DNA of 64,000 nucleotides from Lepas anatifera. Taxonomy: Eukaryota > Arthropoda > Thecostraca > Lepadidae. The stretch is taken from NCBI GenBank assembly GCA_034440635.1, contig JAOTON010002243.1, positions 846,501 through 910,500 on the forward strand, written 5' to 3'. Shown piece after piece: positions 33,889-45,169 of this stretch (positions are counted from its first letter, which is position 1; each line of letters starts with the position of its first letter). The position numbers and the translations under genes are program-made. The notes below the pieces were generated by a model, which was not told the origin of the DNA, did not search any database, and saw nothing but the letters and a program-made list of their open reading frames with translations.

Positions 33889-35019
33889 CAGGCCTTTCGA
33901 TCTTGGTCTCAGGGCCCCCTCCCGAGCTTGGTATCAGGGGCCCCCGATCACCGGTATCGATAGCTCCAGAGTACCGAACATTTATCTCGGGGGGCTCCCT
34001 GAGCTCGGTCTCAGGGGTACAGCGCTTAATCTCGCGGTCCTTTCGATCTTGGTCTCAGGGGGCCCGAGCTTTGTCCAGGGGGCCCTGAGCTTGGTCTCAA
34101 GGGATCTCTGAACCTGGTCTCAGGGGCCCCGAGCTTGGTCTCAGGGGGCCCCCGAGCTTGGCCTCACGGCCTCCCTGAGCTTGGTCTCAGGGGTCCCCCG
34201 AGCTCGGTCTCAGGGGTCCCGCGAGCTCGGTCTCAGTGGGCCCCCGAGCTTGCTCTCAGAGGGCCCCTGAGCTTGGTCTCAGGGGCCCCCGAGCTGGGTC
34301 TCAGGCCCCCTGAGCTTGGTCTCAGGGGCCCCGAACTTGGTCTCAGGGGGGCCCCTGATCTTGGTCTCACGGACCTTCCGAGCTTGGTCTCAGGGGGCCC
34401 CGATCATCGGTATCGAGACTCCAGGACACAGAACATTGATCTCAGGGGTCCCCTGAGCTCGGTCCCAGGGCCCCCGAGCTAGGTCTCAGCTTTAATCTCA
34501 GGGCTTTAATCTTCGAGCTGCAATCTCAGGGCCCCGAGCTTTAGTCTCACGGGCATTTTTATCTTGGTCTCAGGGGCCCCCTTGCTTGGTCTCAGGGACC
34601 CCCGAGCATAGTCTCAGGGGCCTTTCTATCTTGGTCTCAGGAGGCCATCCGTGATTGGTCTCAGGGGGCCTCGGAGCTCAGTTTCAGGGGCCACCGGCTT
34701 GGTCTAAAGGGACTCCCGAACTTGGTCTCAGGGGCCCCCGAGCTTGGTCTCACGGACCTTCCGAGCTTGGTCTCACGGACCTTCGGAGCTTGGTCTCAGG
34801 AGGACCCGATCATCGGTATTGAAGGCTCCAGAGTACCGAACATTGATCTCAGGGGCCCCTTGAGCTCGGTCTCAAGGGCCCTGGGCTTTAGTCTCACGGA
34901 CCTTTAGTCTCACGGGCCCCGATTTATTTTCGGTGGACCTTTCAGTTCTAGTATAAGAAGGGCGGGAGAGCTAATCTAGAGATCCGACAATTAGTCTCAC
35001 GAGGTCTCCAGGAGTTAGA

Positions 35020-35612
35020 CTCAGGGGTCCCCTGAAGTCGGGGACCGTGAGACCAAGCTCTGGGGCCCCTGAGACCAAGATCGAAAGGCCCGTGAGACCA
35101 AGCTCGGGGCCTCCTGAAACCAAACTAAGGGAGCTCCCCCGAGATAAATTTTCGGTACTCTGGAGCTCCGATACCGGTGATCGGGGGCCCCTGAGACCAA
35201 GTTCGAGAGGCCCCTGAAACCAGGTTCGGAGGTCCCTTGAGACCAAGCTCGGGGGCCCCTGAGACCAAGCTCGGGAAACCCCTGAGACCGAGTTCGGGGG
35301 ACCCCTGAGACAAAGCTCAGGGGAGCCGTGAGACCAAGCTCGGGGGCCTCCTGATACTAAGCTCGGAGGCCCCTGAGACCAAGTTCGTAGGTCCCTTGAG
35401 ACCAAGCTCAGGGCCCCTGAGACAAAGCTCGGGGGTCCCCTGAGACGTAGCTCAATGGGCCCACCAAATTCAATGTTCGGTACTCTTGAGCACTCGATAT
35501 CGATGATTGGGGGCCCCCTGAGACCAAGCTCGGGGGGCCCCTGAGACCAAGTTCGGAGGTCCCATGAGACGAAGCTCGGGGGCCCCTGATACCAATTCCG
35601 GAGGTCCCTTGA
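35020..35612 (-). repeat. Foldback inner domain, right (inverted GGTCTC repeats)
   Basis: Reads CCTGAGACCAAGCTCGGGGG on the plus strand, the reverse complement of the left inner units. It includes the reverse of the GATCACCGGTATCG phrase near 35165 and 35490. It switches directly to an A unit at about 35613. Confidence 0.88.
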
Positions 35613-36667
35613 GAAACTTTATAACGTTGTTGTTAATGGGAGGATTGATATGAAACTCTTGAAACCCCTTAGTTAGATTTTTTGACATTTTAGTGAAAAC
35701 CGTAAGTCTCTAGCTGCTTTGGTTGCGGAGCATGGGCTTTTCCGCAGGCCAAAAATTAACGTTTTACGTTATAACGTTTTTATTTACCGTGGGATAAATA
35801 TGAAACTCAAGAATACCACGTTTTGGACCACGTTGATTCTATTAGTGAAAACGGCGAGTCGCTAGATACTAGGGTTGCGGAGCATGGGCTTTTCTGCAGG
35901 GCAAAAAATAACGTTTAACGTTATAACGTTGTTGTTAAAGGAAGGATTGACATGAAACTCAAGAAACCCCTTAGTTAGATTTTTTGACATTTTTTAGAGA
36001 AAACTGTAAGTCTCTAGCTGCTATGGTTGCGGAGCATGGGCTTTTCCACAGGCCAAAAATTAACGTTTTGCGTTATAACGCTGTTTTTTTTTACCGTTGG
36101 ATCAATGTGAAACTCAAGAACACCACGTTTTGGACCACGTTGATTCTATTAGTGAAAACGGTGAGTCTCTAGATACTAGGGTTGCGGAGCATGAGCTTTT
36201 CCGCAGGGCAAAAAGTAACGTGTAATGTTATAATGTTGTTGTTAATGGAAGGATTGATATGCAACTCAAGAAACCCCTTAGTTAGATTTGTTGACATTTT
36301 TTTAGTGAAAACCGTAAGTCTCTTGCTGCTATGGTTGCGGAGCATGGGCTTTTCCGCAGGTCAAAAATTAACGTTTTACGTTATAACGTTGTTATTTACT
36401 GTGGGATCAATATGGAACTCAAGAATACCACGTTTTGGACCACGTTGATTCTATTAGTGAAAACGGCGAGTCGCTAGCTGCTAGGGTTGCGGAGCATGGG
36501 CTTTTCCGCTGGCCAAAAAGTAGCGTTTTACGTTATAACGTTGTTAATGAAAGGATTGATATGAAAATCAAGAAACCCCTTAGTTAGATTTTTTGACATT
36601 TTTAAGTGAAAACCGTAAGTCTCTAGCTGCTATGGTTGCGGAGCATGGGCTTTTCCGTAGGTCTTTT
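35613..36667 (+). repeat. Foldback outer domain, right: A-B-A-B-A-B-A
   Basis: Inverted relative to 30433-31241. Units contain AACGTTATAACGTTGTTGTTA, GTTTCTTGAG/AACTCAAGAAACCCC and CGGAGCATGGGCTTTTCCGC. A and B alternate strictly, giving a ~300-bp higher-order period. Confidence 0.9.
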
Positions 36668-36840
36668 CCGCCGTTAAGTCCCACCCGGGCTGTTCTCCTA
36701 AAGCTTACTGGAAGAGTAGACTGTGCCGCATGATCCGTGGTTAGAAAGGAAACGGAGACGACGCGTTGTGCGGGGCAGCCTACCACCACAGACGAGGGCA
36801 GCGTCATCTCGTGAAGCGACGCGTTACTAACAGAACTAGC

Positions 36841-37519
36841 ATCTGCAGAAGGGTGCTAACAAAAGAATCGCCCGTAAATGTTCCACCCTTAAAATCTTGG
36901 AGCTAAGGATCTAAATACGATGAAGGGCGGGATTTTACTGATGGAATGGGATAGGACAAGAGAAAATGCGGCGAACCCTCCCAGCCTTAATTCGGGATGG
37001 GACTGGGTGCATGGGTGTAATTTTCTCAAAATATTTGGGGGTGCTCAGCCGGTGGGGGGCGGCACCCTATAAGGGGCGGCGGCATGGCGGGGGCAGCACC
37101 CCTTCATTGCACCAAATCCGTTTTTCATCGCTTTTTTAGCCTTTTATAGCACAGGGAACATTCTATTTTAATGTTGGGCAGGTATTCTACAGCTTTTGCG
37201 AAACATGTTTGCTTTTTAGGCAACATCGCAAAGCTACATACATGTCTTCAAATAATCCAATCTGAGTTGTAAATCGATCCATGATTGAAGTATATCAGCT
37301 TTGCGGGATTAAATTTTACCTTCGGAATGGCAGAATGGATGGATATTGAAATGAAAGCAAAGGACTTAATTACTACGTGAAAAGAAAGCAAAAAACACCG
37401 ATAGCGCTCCAAACAACGCGTATATTGTTCTGTAAATATTAATAAATATGGAAGCTCTACTGTACCCGTGCATGCCCCTTATTTTTGCCCTGATGCTCTT
37501 TATGTTTACCCTAACACTC
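36841..37519. other. No recognisable feature
   Basis: Intergenic, with a G-rich patch (37025-37110: GGTGGGGGGCGGCACCC). No gene or RNA motif seen. Confidence 0.35.
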
Positions 37520-38673
37520 AGCGGCGGTAATAATCAGTGCTGCAGTGATGAGCCCTGGGCGGCAGTTACAGACTAAGAACGGCACAAATTAGGATGGAAG
37601 TGATAAGCTGGGGGTGACAGGGATTGGCCGGGGTGGCAAGAAGCAGGGCAAAGTCATAAGTCGAGGGCAGCAGTGATGAGCCAGGGCCAATAACTATGAA
37701 CTCTGAGCGATGCGACTCAGAGTGGAAGTGATAAGGCGATGGCAGCAGAGATGACTCGGGGGCGGCACTTATGAACTAGGGGCGGCATGAATCAGGGCGG
37801 AAGTGATAGGTTGGGGAGGGGGTGGCATTGATTAGCCGGGGGCGACACAGATCAAGGCAAAGGGAAAGGCTGAGGACGGGAATGGTGAGCCGTAGGTAAC
37901 ATCTATAAAATACGGGTAGCACGAATCAGTGCGGAAGAGATAAGCTGGGACAGGGACGGGTGATTCCGGGGGCAGGGTGTGCAGTTGCACACCCTGAAAA
38001 GGATGAGGGTGTGCAAAAGTGTCTTTTTGCACACTCGGTTTTGGATTTTTCCGGGGAAGCGCTCCTGGATTTGGGCGGCGCCCCCGGCCGGCCAAGAAAA
38101 AATCAGGCAAAAACACCGCCTACCTGAATGAAGAGATAGGACCCTCTATGCAAAATAAAAAGTTTCACATATGAATGGTACACCCTGTCATCACACCCGT
38201 CCGATGGAGAGCAAATAGACAATTTATTTACTCAACGCAGCGAAATTATGTCGGTGCCCCCCCCACTGTGTGGGCGCCCCTAGGAAGCCAAGGGCGCCCC
38301 CTGGGAATGGAGGTGCCCCTGGAAAGGAAGGTGCCTCCTCCCTTAAATCTTGCACACCCGCCCGAAAATGGCATTCGCCGTCCCTGAGCTGGAGGCGGCA
38401 GCCATGAGCCCAGGGCGGCACGAATTAGGGCGGAAGTGATACGTCATTGATTAGCAGGGCCAGAATCAATTAGCCGAGTCGGCAGTGATGAGTTGAGGGC
38501 GGCATGAAACAGGGTGGCAGTAATAAGCCGGGAGATAGCAATAGTTGTCAGCAGGGATGAGCCGGGTGCTGCTTGAATCAGGGCGGCAGTGATAAGTCAG
38601 GGCTGGCGCAAATCGGGGTGGCAGTGATAGGCAGGAGGCGGCAGTGATGAACCATGGCGGCATAAATCAGGGT
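37520..38673. repeat. Degenerate ~20-bp satellite GGCGGCAGTGATGAGCCRGG, part 1
   Basis: Phrases such as GGCAGCAGTGATGAGC, GGGCGGCACGAATCAGGGCG and GAAGTGATAAGCYGGGG recur with irregular spacing. It resumes as part 2 after the transposon at 38678-44043, whose insertion split it. A hairpin (AGGGTGTGCA-GT-TGCACACCCT) lies at 37974-37995. Confidence 0.8.
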
Positions 38674-38677
38674 AGTA
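38674..38677. repeat. Candidate 4-bp target duplication AGTA, left
   Basis: AGTA precedes GGGCAATTCC here and follows GGAATTGCCC at 44044-44047. Four bases in a repetitive background are weak evidence on their own. Confidence 0.45.
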
Positions 38678-39405
38678 GGGCAATTCCAGCACCAATCGAC
38701 CAAGGCCTACACGGCACCTCTCCGATTTTCTTTAAAATTGGCATATAGGGTTCTCATGGACCCCAAAGCCCAATCTAAGAGTTTCAGCTCAATCGGAATA
38801 AAACTTTAGAAGTTATTGCCTCAGACATTTTTTTGAAAATCTGCTTACAGTGCATTTTTTAGGTGACCATACAACCTACAGAGACTGATGAACTATGTAT
38901 TAAATATACATTTTCCTGTCTGAAATGAACCAAAAAATTCGAATCTGAAGTCCGTTTGACCCTAGGTCACTTGCAAAACAAATTATGATTTGACCTTGAC
39001 CTAAGGTCATGTCCCAAATTTGCTGGTACACCTTTTTTCAAAATGGAATATCTCAGATTGAAGATTTAACTTTTTCCGTCCAATAAAATAGGTTAGAACA
39101 TCCGTTTTTATATCTACTAGTCTTTTTAACACGCACAGTGGAGGGTGGTCTGGTGTCATCACCTAATGAAGGGGTCCCGAAATGCCTCCCCTGAGATCTC
39201 GCCAATTAAGAGGGTTAGGATAAGGCATGCTCCGGGATTTGTGAGGCCTGTAAACTGTTTTATTTGAGCTCAATTGTCTGGACTTATTAGATCTATATCT
39301 TTAAGGTCAAATCAGGTCATAAATGTCCAATGTATGTACGTCATACCGGACACCTTTAGTGAAGTGCCGTGATCATACGGAAAAAGTCGCATAACGTTTG
39401 AAACA
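38678..39405 (+). repeat. Left terminal inverted repeat
   Basis: Shares ordered blocks with the right TIR reversed: CTTTAGAAGTTATTGCCTCA, GACCTTGACCTAAGGTCA, TTTGCTGGTACACCTTTTTT, GGGGTCCCGAAATGCCTCCC and CAATTAAGAGGGTTAGG. Inner limit approximate. Confidence 0.85.
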
Positions 39406-39537
39406 TATAACAGTGATATATTGAAACAGTGATATTGAAAAAATATAACAGTACGGTGACAGTGGACACCCTCACGTCAACGGAGCCCTGAAGAGGAGGA
39501 GGTTAAGGAGTATTTATACTCTTTTCACTCCGTGCAA

Positions 39538-40528
39538 ATGGCTTCTGAAGATATTACGTTCGAAGAATGGTCAAAATCAGAGAGAGAATCGACGCGTTTG
39601 GATTGGGTGGATAATATAGAGCGATTTGTTGATTCCCTGAGTGAGAAGGTATGTAACCTAAACCGTCAACACTACATATATATGGCTCAAGGGCATTATA
39701 TGGCAAACTGGAAGGACAAGGTACCAAAGGGGGAGGCCGTAGTCATCGATTGCTTATCAGAAAATAATATATGTACTGCGCAAAATGCTGCTCAGTCGTA
39801 TCACTGGTCTGGAAAGCAGGTGACTGTACACTTTTTTGTTCCACACTGGATTGAGGATGGAGTCCAGTGCAGTAGAAGTTGTTTTTTTAAGTGACGACTT
39901 AAAGCACTCTCACGTCATGGCTCGTATCTTGCAGCACAAACTCGTACCTTGGCTACACACCCACATGCCAAGTTTGAAGAAAATACATTACGTATCAGAC
40001 GGGTGCGGTGGCTAATACAAAAACAATTTTCACTTTATCAATGCTTGTTATCATCCAGATAGACTTTCAAATACCATGTGAATAATACTTTTTTGCTACC
40101 AGCCACGGAGCCACGGGAAGAACGCCTGTGACGGAGTTGGCGGTAAAGTTAGAAGAACAGCCAATGTAAGCTTAAGGAGAGAAGAAAAGGATCAGATCTT
40201 GGATCTTCTATTGATGTTATCTTTTCTGACGCAATACTTTGAAACCACAATCCATTTCGCGTTTGTCAGTAGAGAGGGGGTCTTTGAAATGTCAAAACCA
40301 CTCATACAGCGGTACAGCTCGGCATTGAAGATCAAGGGCACCCAACGGTTTCATCGTTTCACACCCGTAAACCTGAACACCATGCAGGTGCGAGAGCTCT
40401 CTGAAGACATCGACGGAACCAGTGGCAGATCTAGCCGGTCGGTTTGGGAGGAACAAACCAAAGTCAAAAAGGAAAAAAGAGAAAAAACGTCACGCAGTGA
40501 AAAATTCTACTACAATAATATGATTTGA
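39538..40528 (+). pseudogene. Probable transposase, degenerate (VSDG / HGK..DG family)
   Basis: The ATG at 39538 opens a frame to 39894 with AVVIDCLSENNICTAQNAAQ, then SYHWSGKQVTVHFF. A frame change near 39870 continues as LSDDLKHSHVMARILQHKL and YVSDGCGG. A TAA at 40013-40015 sits where a glutamine is expected, followed by YKNNFHFINACYH. After FFATSH and another frame change, HGKNACDGVGGKVRR starts the frame open to 40528. 'vDF.ENY..Q...QS.HW', 'SDG...QYKN..NF.N', 'HGK...DG.GG..KR' is a motif order I know from widespread uncharacterised metazoan proteins linked to repeats. The conserved Asp residues would suit a DDE-type nuclease, which is inference. The C terminus is Lys/Arg-rich. Confidence 0.65.
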
Positions 40529-40649
40529 CTGTAGGATTTGGGATATTAGAGCCAAAAGGCAAAAAAACGTCACGGGGTGAAAAAGTATGGGCTCAAGATA
40601 CTTTTTCTATCCAAGACCCAATATTTACACTGAACTTAACTGGTTCTGT

Positions 40650-41918
40650 TTGAAGTTGAGAGTTGAAGCACCGAAATCTTGCTTATAAATTAAAAATGAG
40701 ACGGGGCATAATGGAGGTCGACCGCTTGGGGGAGGGGGGGAGTAAAAACATAGTTTTACCCCTAGCTTTCCATTTGGGGGGACATGCCGTTTTTGCTTCC
40801 CCCTGGATCCGCCACTGGACGGAACAGAGCTGCCCACTGTGACAGCGTAAGGTCAGCTCAGCACAAAGACAGCTCATGGAGGCGCCAGCTCCCGTATTTC
40901 GGTGCATTGTTGCAAACCGGTGTTCGGTGTACATACATACATATTTTTCCACGTGTTGACAAATGCTTGCTTCCTTCAACTTCAAGGAGAGTAAAATCGC
41001 GTCAAGATATCGTCAAGGAGAGAGTATTTCTCTAGTTCTAACTCGCAAGTGGAAAATGCTTGCTCCGGTCCGATGCAGAAAAAAAACTTACTTGAATTGA
41101 CGCGATAGGCGAGTTCTATATATGAACACGGGAAACCAGCATTGCCTTATTTTGGCTTTCACCAGACTTCTAGCACTGTTCCTATTGTATCACCATTTTG
41201 TCCCACTACATTTCTAATGTGCTGTCGAAGCCCCAGCGACGAGTTATTGTCATCCTTTAAAGCACTGCAATGAGCATTAGCACGCAGTCGGACAGGGCTT
41301 AAGCATAATGACCCGAGGTGGCCGGAAAGCCATGATGGCAGAAAAACAACATCGATGAGCGAGTTAATTTTGGAAAGTACTTTGAAAATCTGTCCTCTAT
41401 ATTTACGCACTGACTGACCTATAGGCTTACAAGATCAGATGTATAATCCTAAATAGCCATAATCTGCGTTCACATAAGCATCGCCACCGGAAAAAAGTGG
41501 GGGCCAGTCAAACTTCAACCTGATGCTGACAAAAACCTTTCCACGATATGACCAAAAACTGTTCGAATTTGGGCTCCTCGTTGCCTTCCACAGTTACTGT
41601 TTATGCAAATTTCAGGTTTTCTCCCATTTTGACTGAGATAGGTAAATTTTGGGCCAAAAAGTGGGGGCCAGGCCCCCAGGCCTTCTTTTCCGACGCCTAT
41701 GTGTGGTCACACCAGTTCAAATGCATTGCAGACGTAGCTGTGCGATAAAAACGTAGCATCGTCTGAGTTGTATGTTCAGATCACTTCAATAGATCATGGT
41801 TACAGATCAAGGTCATATAAACATTATCGCAATTGTTGATCCCACAGCTTTCGGTCACATGACGTTCCCTGGCAATACGTGTATGATATTTTGATGTTAC
41901 AGCTGAGGTTACAGAATG
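40650..41918 (+). other. Non-coding half of the long-TIR transposon, shared with the second copy
   Basis: Reverse complement of 62770-64000, colinear. Conserved frames on both strands (such as MPFLLPPGSATGR...) simply reflect recent common descent. Includes CAGTGGCGGATCCAGG reversed near 40805-40820 and a CCCCCACTTTTTT segment near 41490-41500. No protein motif. Confidence 0.7.
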
Positions 41919-41922
41919 TTAA

Positions 41923-43114
41923 CCTTCGCCCGGGTGGGGGTCTTTTTAGACCCCCCTCGGGTTTTTCCAAAGTGACCAAAAAACGGCGGCGCGCAGCGCT
42001 GCCAAACTTGGTCTAGCTGTTCCTTCATCATTTTTACATCTTTCCTAAAAATTTTGGCTCAAGGTCATATCAGGTCAGGTCACCAGGTCAGGTGAAGTGA
42101 CCTCACCTAAAAAATACTTAGGACGGCATAACTAAAAGAAGGGCTAATCGATCAAGTTGAAACTCATACCACATCTTGGGCCCACCAGGAGCTACAACAT
42201 TTGTTCCGGGATTTTTGATATTGGTGACCTAAGGTCATGTGCAGAGCATGACCTCCCCATTGACAATGCATGGGGAAAATCACGAAATGAGCTTTTCTCA
42301 GTAAGTATGGATGGAATCAACTTCAAACATCGGTCGCGATTTGCTCTTAGCCCATTTCTGAAGCTGATACAAAAATTTTTGACTTGTGGCCTTTAAAAGG
42401 TCACCTTAGGTCAGATAAGCATTTTTTGGTGTTTTTCTCTATAAATTTTGAATAAACTAAGATAGAGCTTTTATTTTGTCACCAAAGTGTTTGTATAGTC
42501 ACTGGAAGTCAAATGATATACATCATGACTATACCAGGTCAAGTTGGGTCAGACCGTTGACCTGGGTCAGGTCAAATTCTTAAATTTGACCTGGCATAGC
42601 AATATTATATATCATTCGATTCGTATTGACGAGAGGATTGCAATGATGCATAAACTATGGCTGTATCTTGTTTGGTTTGGAAGCTATTAGCGAAAAAGTA
42701 AACGCCCTTATGCATGGGTGGCTATGGACATTCCCAAGAATATGCCCAATATTTAGTGACCTGTAGCTCCCTAGGCTTTGACCTGACACGAAAATGAATG
42801 GTACTGTAATGAAAGCGCATCTCAAGAGCTTTCGAATGGTGTTAGAAAAATGTTTCTAGCTATCATAGTTTCTGAGATATATGAGGTTTTCTTAATACAC
42901 CTCATATTAGCGATTTTGACCTATTTTGACCTCTGGTGACCTTGATATTGACCTGACAAGAAAAATGACCGAAGTATTTTCGATATCATTTTTGAAGAGC
43001 TTTCGATTGCCGTTTTGTGCTTTTTTCTAGCTCTCTTAGTTTTTGAGATCGTGGGGGGTCTTTTTTAGCCCCCACCAGGGCGAAGGTGGCTCGTACCCGC
43101 CACCGGGGCAAGGG
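41923..43114 (+). mobile_element. 1,192-bp TTAA MITE inserted in the transposon
   Basis: TTAA stands at 41919-41922 and 43115-43118. The second transposon copy reads GAATGCTAAGTTCC (near 62750, reversed) across the same point without the insert, giving an empty site. Ends are CCTTCGCCCGGGTGGGGG and, reversed, CCCTTGCCCCGGTGGCGGG. TTAA targets plus CC-starting ends suggest piggyBac-type mobilisation. The interior is rich in AGGTCA; near 42063 AGGTCA-TATC-AGGTCA is a DR4. Confidence 0.85.
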
Positions 43115-43299
43115 TTAAGTTCCAGGCCACAGGCCAAATACCGTGGGTCAAGGTCAAGCTCATTGATTGCTTAATGGTTGCTTCTATGCAAGCTTCAACG
43201 TATGTGCATCCATTATGGAAATATCTCACGTTTTGGTGTCATTGGTCAATTACCTTGACCGACCTCGACCTAGATATTCCAGAGAACTATTTATATCTT

Positions 43300-44043
43300 C
43301 TCTGTATGAAATTTGACCGCTCAAAGTGTATTCGCGACTTTGTTTCGCACAGTAACGGCATTTCGCTAAGTGTCAGGTACGGCCTACATTTGACCTCTAT
43401 GACCTCATTTGACCTTGAGGATAATGGTCTAGGTCCATGAAATCTAGCTTAACACATTCTACAGCCCTCACAAAACCCGCAACACGCGTTTTGCTAACAC
43501 TCTTAATTGGTAAAATCTCAGGGGAGGCATTTCGGGACCCATTCATTACGTGTTGATGCCAGGCCACCCTCCACTAAGCGTGTTCAAACACTAGTAGATA
43601 TAAAAATGGATGTTCTAACCTATTTTAATGGAAGGAGAGAAGTTCAATCTTTAATTTGGAATATGCCATTTTGAACAAAAGGTGTGCCAGCAAATTTTGA
43701 ATGTGACCTTAGGTCAAGGTCAAATCACAACTTTTTTCACAAGTGACCTAGGGTCAAACAGACTTCAGATGCGAGTTCTTCGGCTCATTTCAAACAGGAA
43801 AATATATACTTCATGCATATTTCATCAGTCTCTGTGGGCTTTATGATCACCTAAAAATGCACTGTAAGCAGATTTTCAAAAAATTCCTGAGGCAATAACT
43901 TCTAAAGTTCTACTCCAATCGAGCTAGAACTTTAAGATTCGTCTTTAGGGCCCATAAGAACCCTATAAAATTATTTTGTAGAAAATCGAAGAGGTACCGA
44001 GTAGATTTGCCATTTGCCTGGTCGATTGGTGCTGGAATTGCCC
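43300..44043 (-). repeat. Right terminal inverted repeat
   Basis: Ends CAATTCC...GGAATTGCCC at 44043. Colinear with 61836-62560 reversed and with the left TIR. Confidence 0.85.
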
Positions 44044-44770
44044 AGTAGTGATGAACTGGGTACGACATGAATCACAGTGGTAAGACGGAGGCAGCATGAA
44101 TCAGGGCAGCAATGCTGAGCCGGGGGGCGACACATGTATTGGTGGTGCTAAAATTATGATTGGGGTGGTTGCACACCCCAAATAGATAAAATCACCCCTG
44201 GCTGACGCTAAAACAGTAAAAGCACGGCAGCAGCAGTCTGCCATTTACTCGGTTTGGGAAATTCCTCCAATTGGCAAACCGATAACAATTAGACGATAGT
44301 GAGCTGCTGTTTGCTTTCTGGAAGAGTGTTAGAGATTCCTGCTGACAAATTGTGCTGACAACAGGGCCTAAGTTCGACCGGTTTTGTGGGCCATGGCTGG
44401 ATTAATCTCCTCGGTAGTGATAAACCAGGGGTGGCAGTGATCAGCCGGAGGTGGCAGTGAGGATTCGAGGGAGGAAGTGTCTAACCAGAGGCCGCTCATA
44501 TATGGGTTAATTTAAAACAGGGAGCTAGGAGTGGCGTGAATCAGGGCAACAATGATATATTAGGGCGGCAGTGATGAACCAGGGGAGACAGTGATAAGCG
44601 AGGGGGCAGCAGTGATGAACCAGGGGCGGCAGCGATAATTCGGGGCAGGGCGCATTTGGGTCAAAATATGCCGGCGACAGCATCGAAGAGCCAGAGGCGG
44701 AATGAATCAGGCCAGCAGTGATGAGCCAGGGGCGGTAGTGATCAGCCGGGAGACGGTCTATCATCATATT
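44044..44770. repeat. Degenerate ~20-bp satellite, part 2
   Basis: GGCAGTGATCAGCCGGAGGT-type units at 44044-44160 and 44390-44770, separated by about 230 bp of unique sequence. A ~90-bp segment (44110-44205: CGACACATGTATTGGTGG...GCACACCCC) has a diverged relative at 46285-46390. Confidence 0.8.
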
Positions 44771-45169
44771 TTGGGTTTTAGGACGCGCCGTCATCTAGGG
44801 TCATACGGCGCCCATAAGACTAAATAACATACGCAAATAGGACATTTCCGCACGAGACTCAACAGGTCAGGTGGGAAAACAGATCAGGTTGTGAACATTG
44901 TGACAGAAAGTTATATAAAACATATATAAATAAAAAATGAAATACAAATACTATAAAAATGACATAGACAATTTCACACGACAGACTAGGGTCAGCGAGT
45001 AGGTAACATGAGACTCAACGTTATGTAGAACCTGAAAGACTTCTAGGATGAATGTATGAAATTAAAACTAACGCCCCTAAGATATGACATGATGCTAGTG
45101 ATATCCACAGAAGGATGCTATCCTAGAACACTCACTGCCCAGATATCCCCAGGATGCTTACTGCCCCGG
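44771..45169. other. No recognisable feature
   Basis: AT-rich spacer between satellite blocks, with no motif seen. Confidence 0.4.

Larger units (their letters stand above)
31494..34930 (+). repeat. Foldback inner domain, left: GAGCTTGGTCTCAGGGGCCC repeats
   Basis: Imperfect ~20-27-bp units of GAGCTTGGTCTCAGGGGCCC, with a longer phrase (GATCACCGGTATCGA...CAGAGTACCGAACATTTATC) inserted at about 31510, 33945, 34410 and 34808. This indicates a higher-order pattern of a few hundred bp. The LINE at 31604-33876 interrupts the array. Confidence 0.88.
30200..36840. mobile_element. Foldback-like composite element with long tandem-repeat inverted arms
   Basis: The left arm (30200-34930) and right arm (35020-36840) are inverted relative to each other in layers. 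The outer edge (CGGGTGGGACTTAACGGCGG...GCATGGGCTTTTC) is at about 30380-30450 reversed and 36630-36700. The outer tandem A/B repeats are at 30433-31241 and 35613-36667. The inner GGTCTC repeats are at 31494-34930 and 35020-35612. Long inverted repeats made of short tandem repeats in an outer and an inner domain define Foldback elements (Drosophila FB, sea urchin TU). The extreme tips have diverged and I could not fix a target duplication. No transposase is encoded. Confidence 0.55.
38678..44043 (+). mobile_element. 5,366-bp DNA transposon with ~0.7-kb terminal inverted repeats
   Basis: Both ends start GGGCAATTCCAGCACCAATC and remain recognisably inverted for about 730 bp (38678 to about 39405; about 43300 to 44043). 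Satellite flanks the element on both sides. The interior has a broken protein-coding region (39538-40528) and a non-coding half (40650-41918). That half plus the right TIR recurs in the second copy at 61836-64000. A TTAA MITE (41923-43114) inserted later. The superfamily is unknown to me. Confidence 0.82.

Noticed and set aside
40784..41035. Conserved protein MPFLLPPGSATGR..., also at 63889-63638
   Set aside because: Similarity comes from two copies of the same transposon. Frames on both strands are equally conserved and no start, domain or codon bias supports translation.
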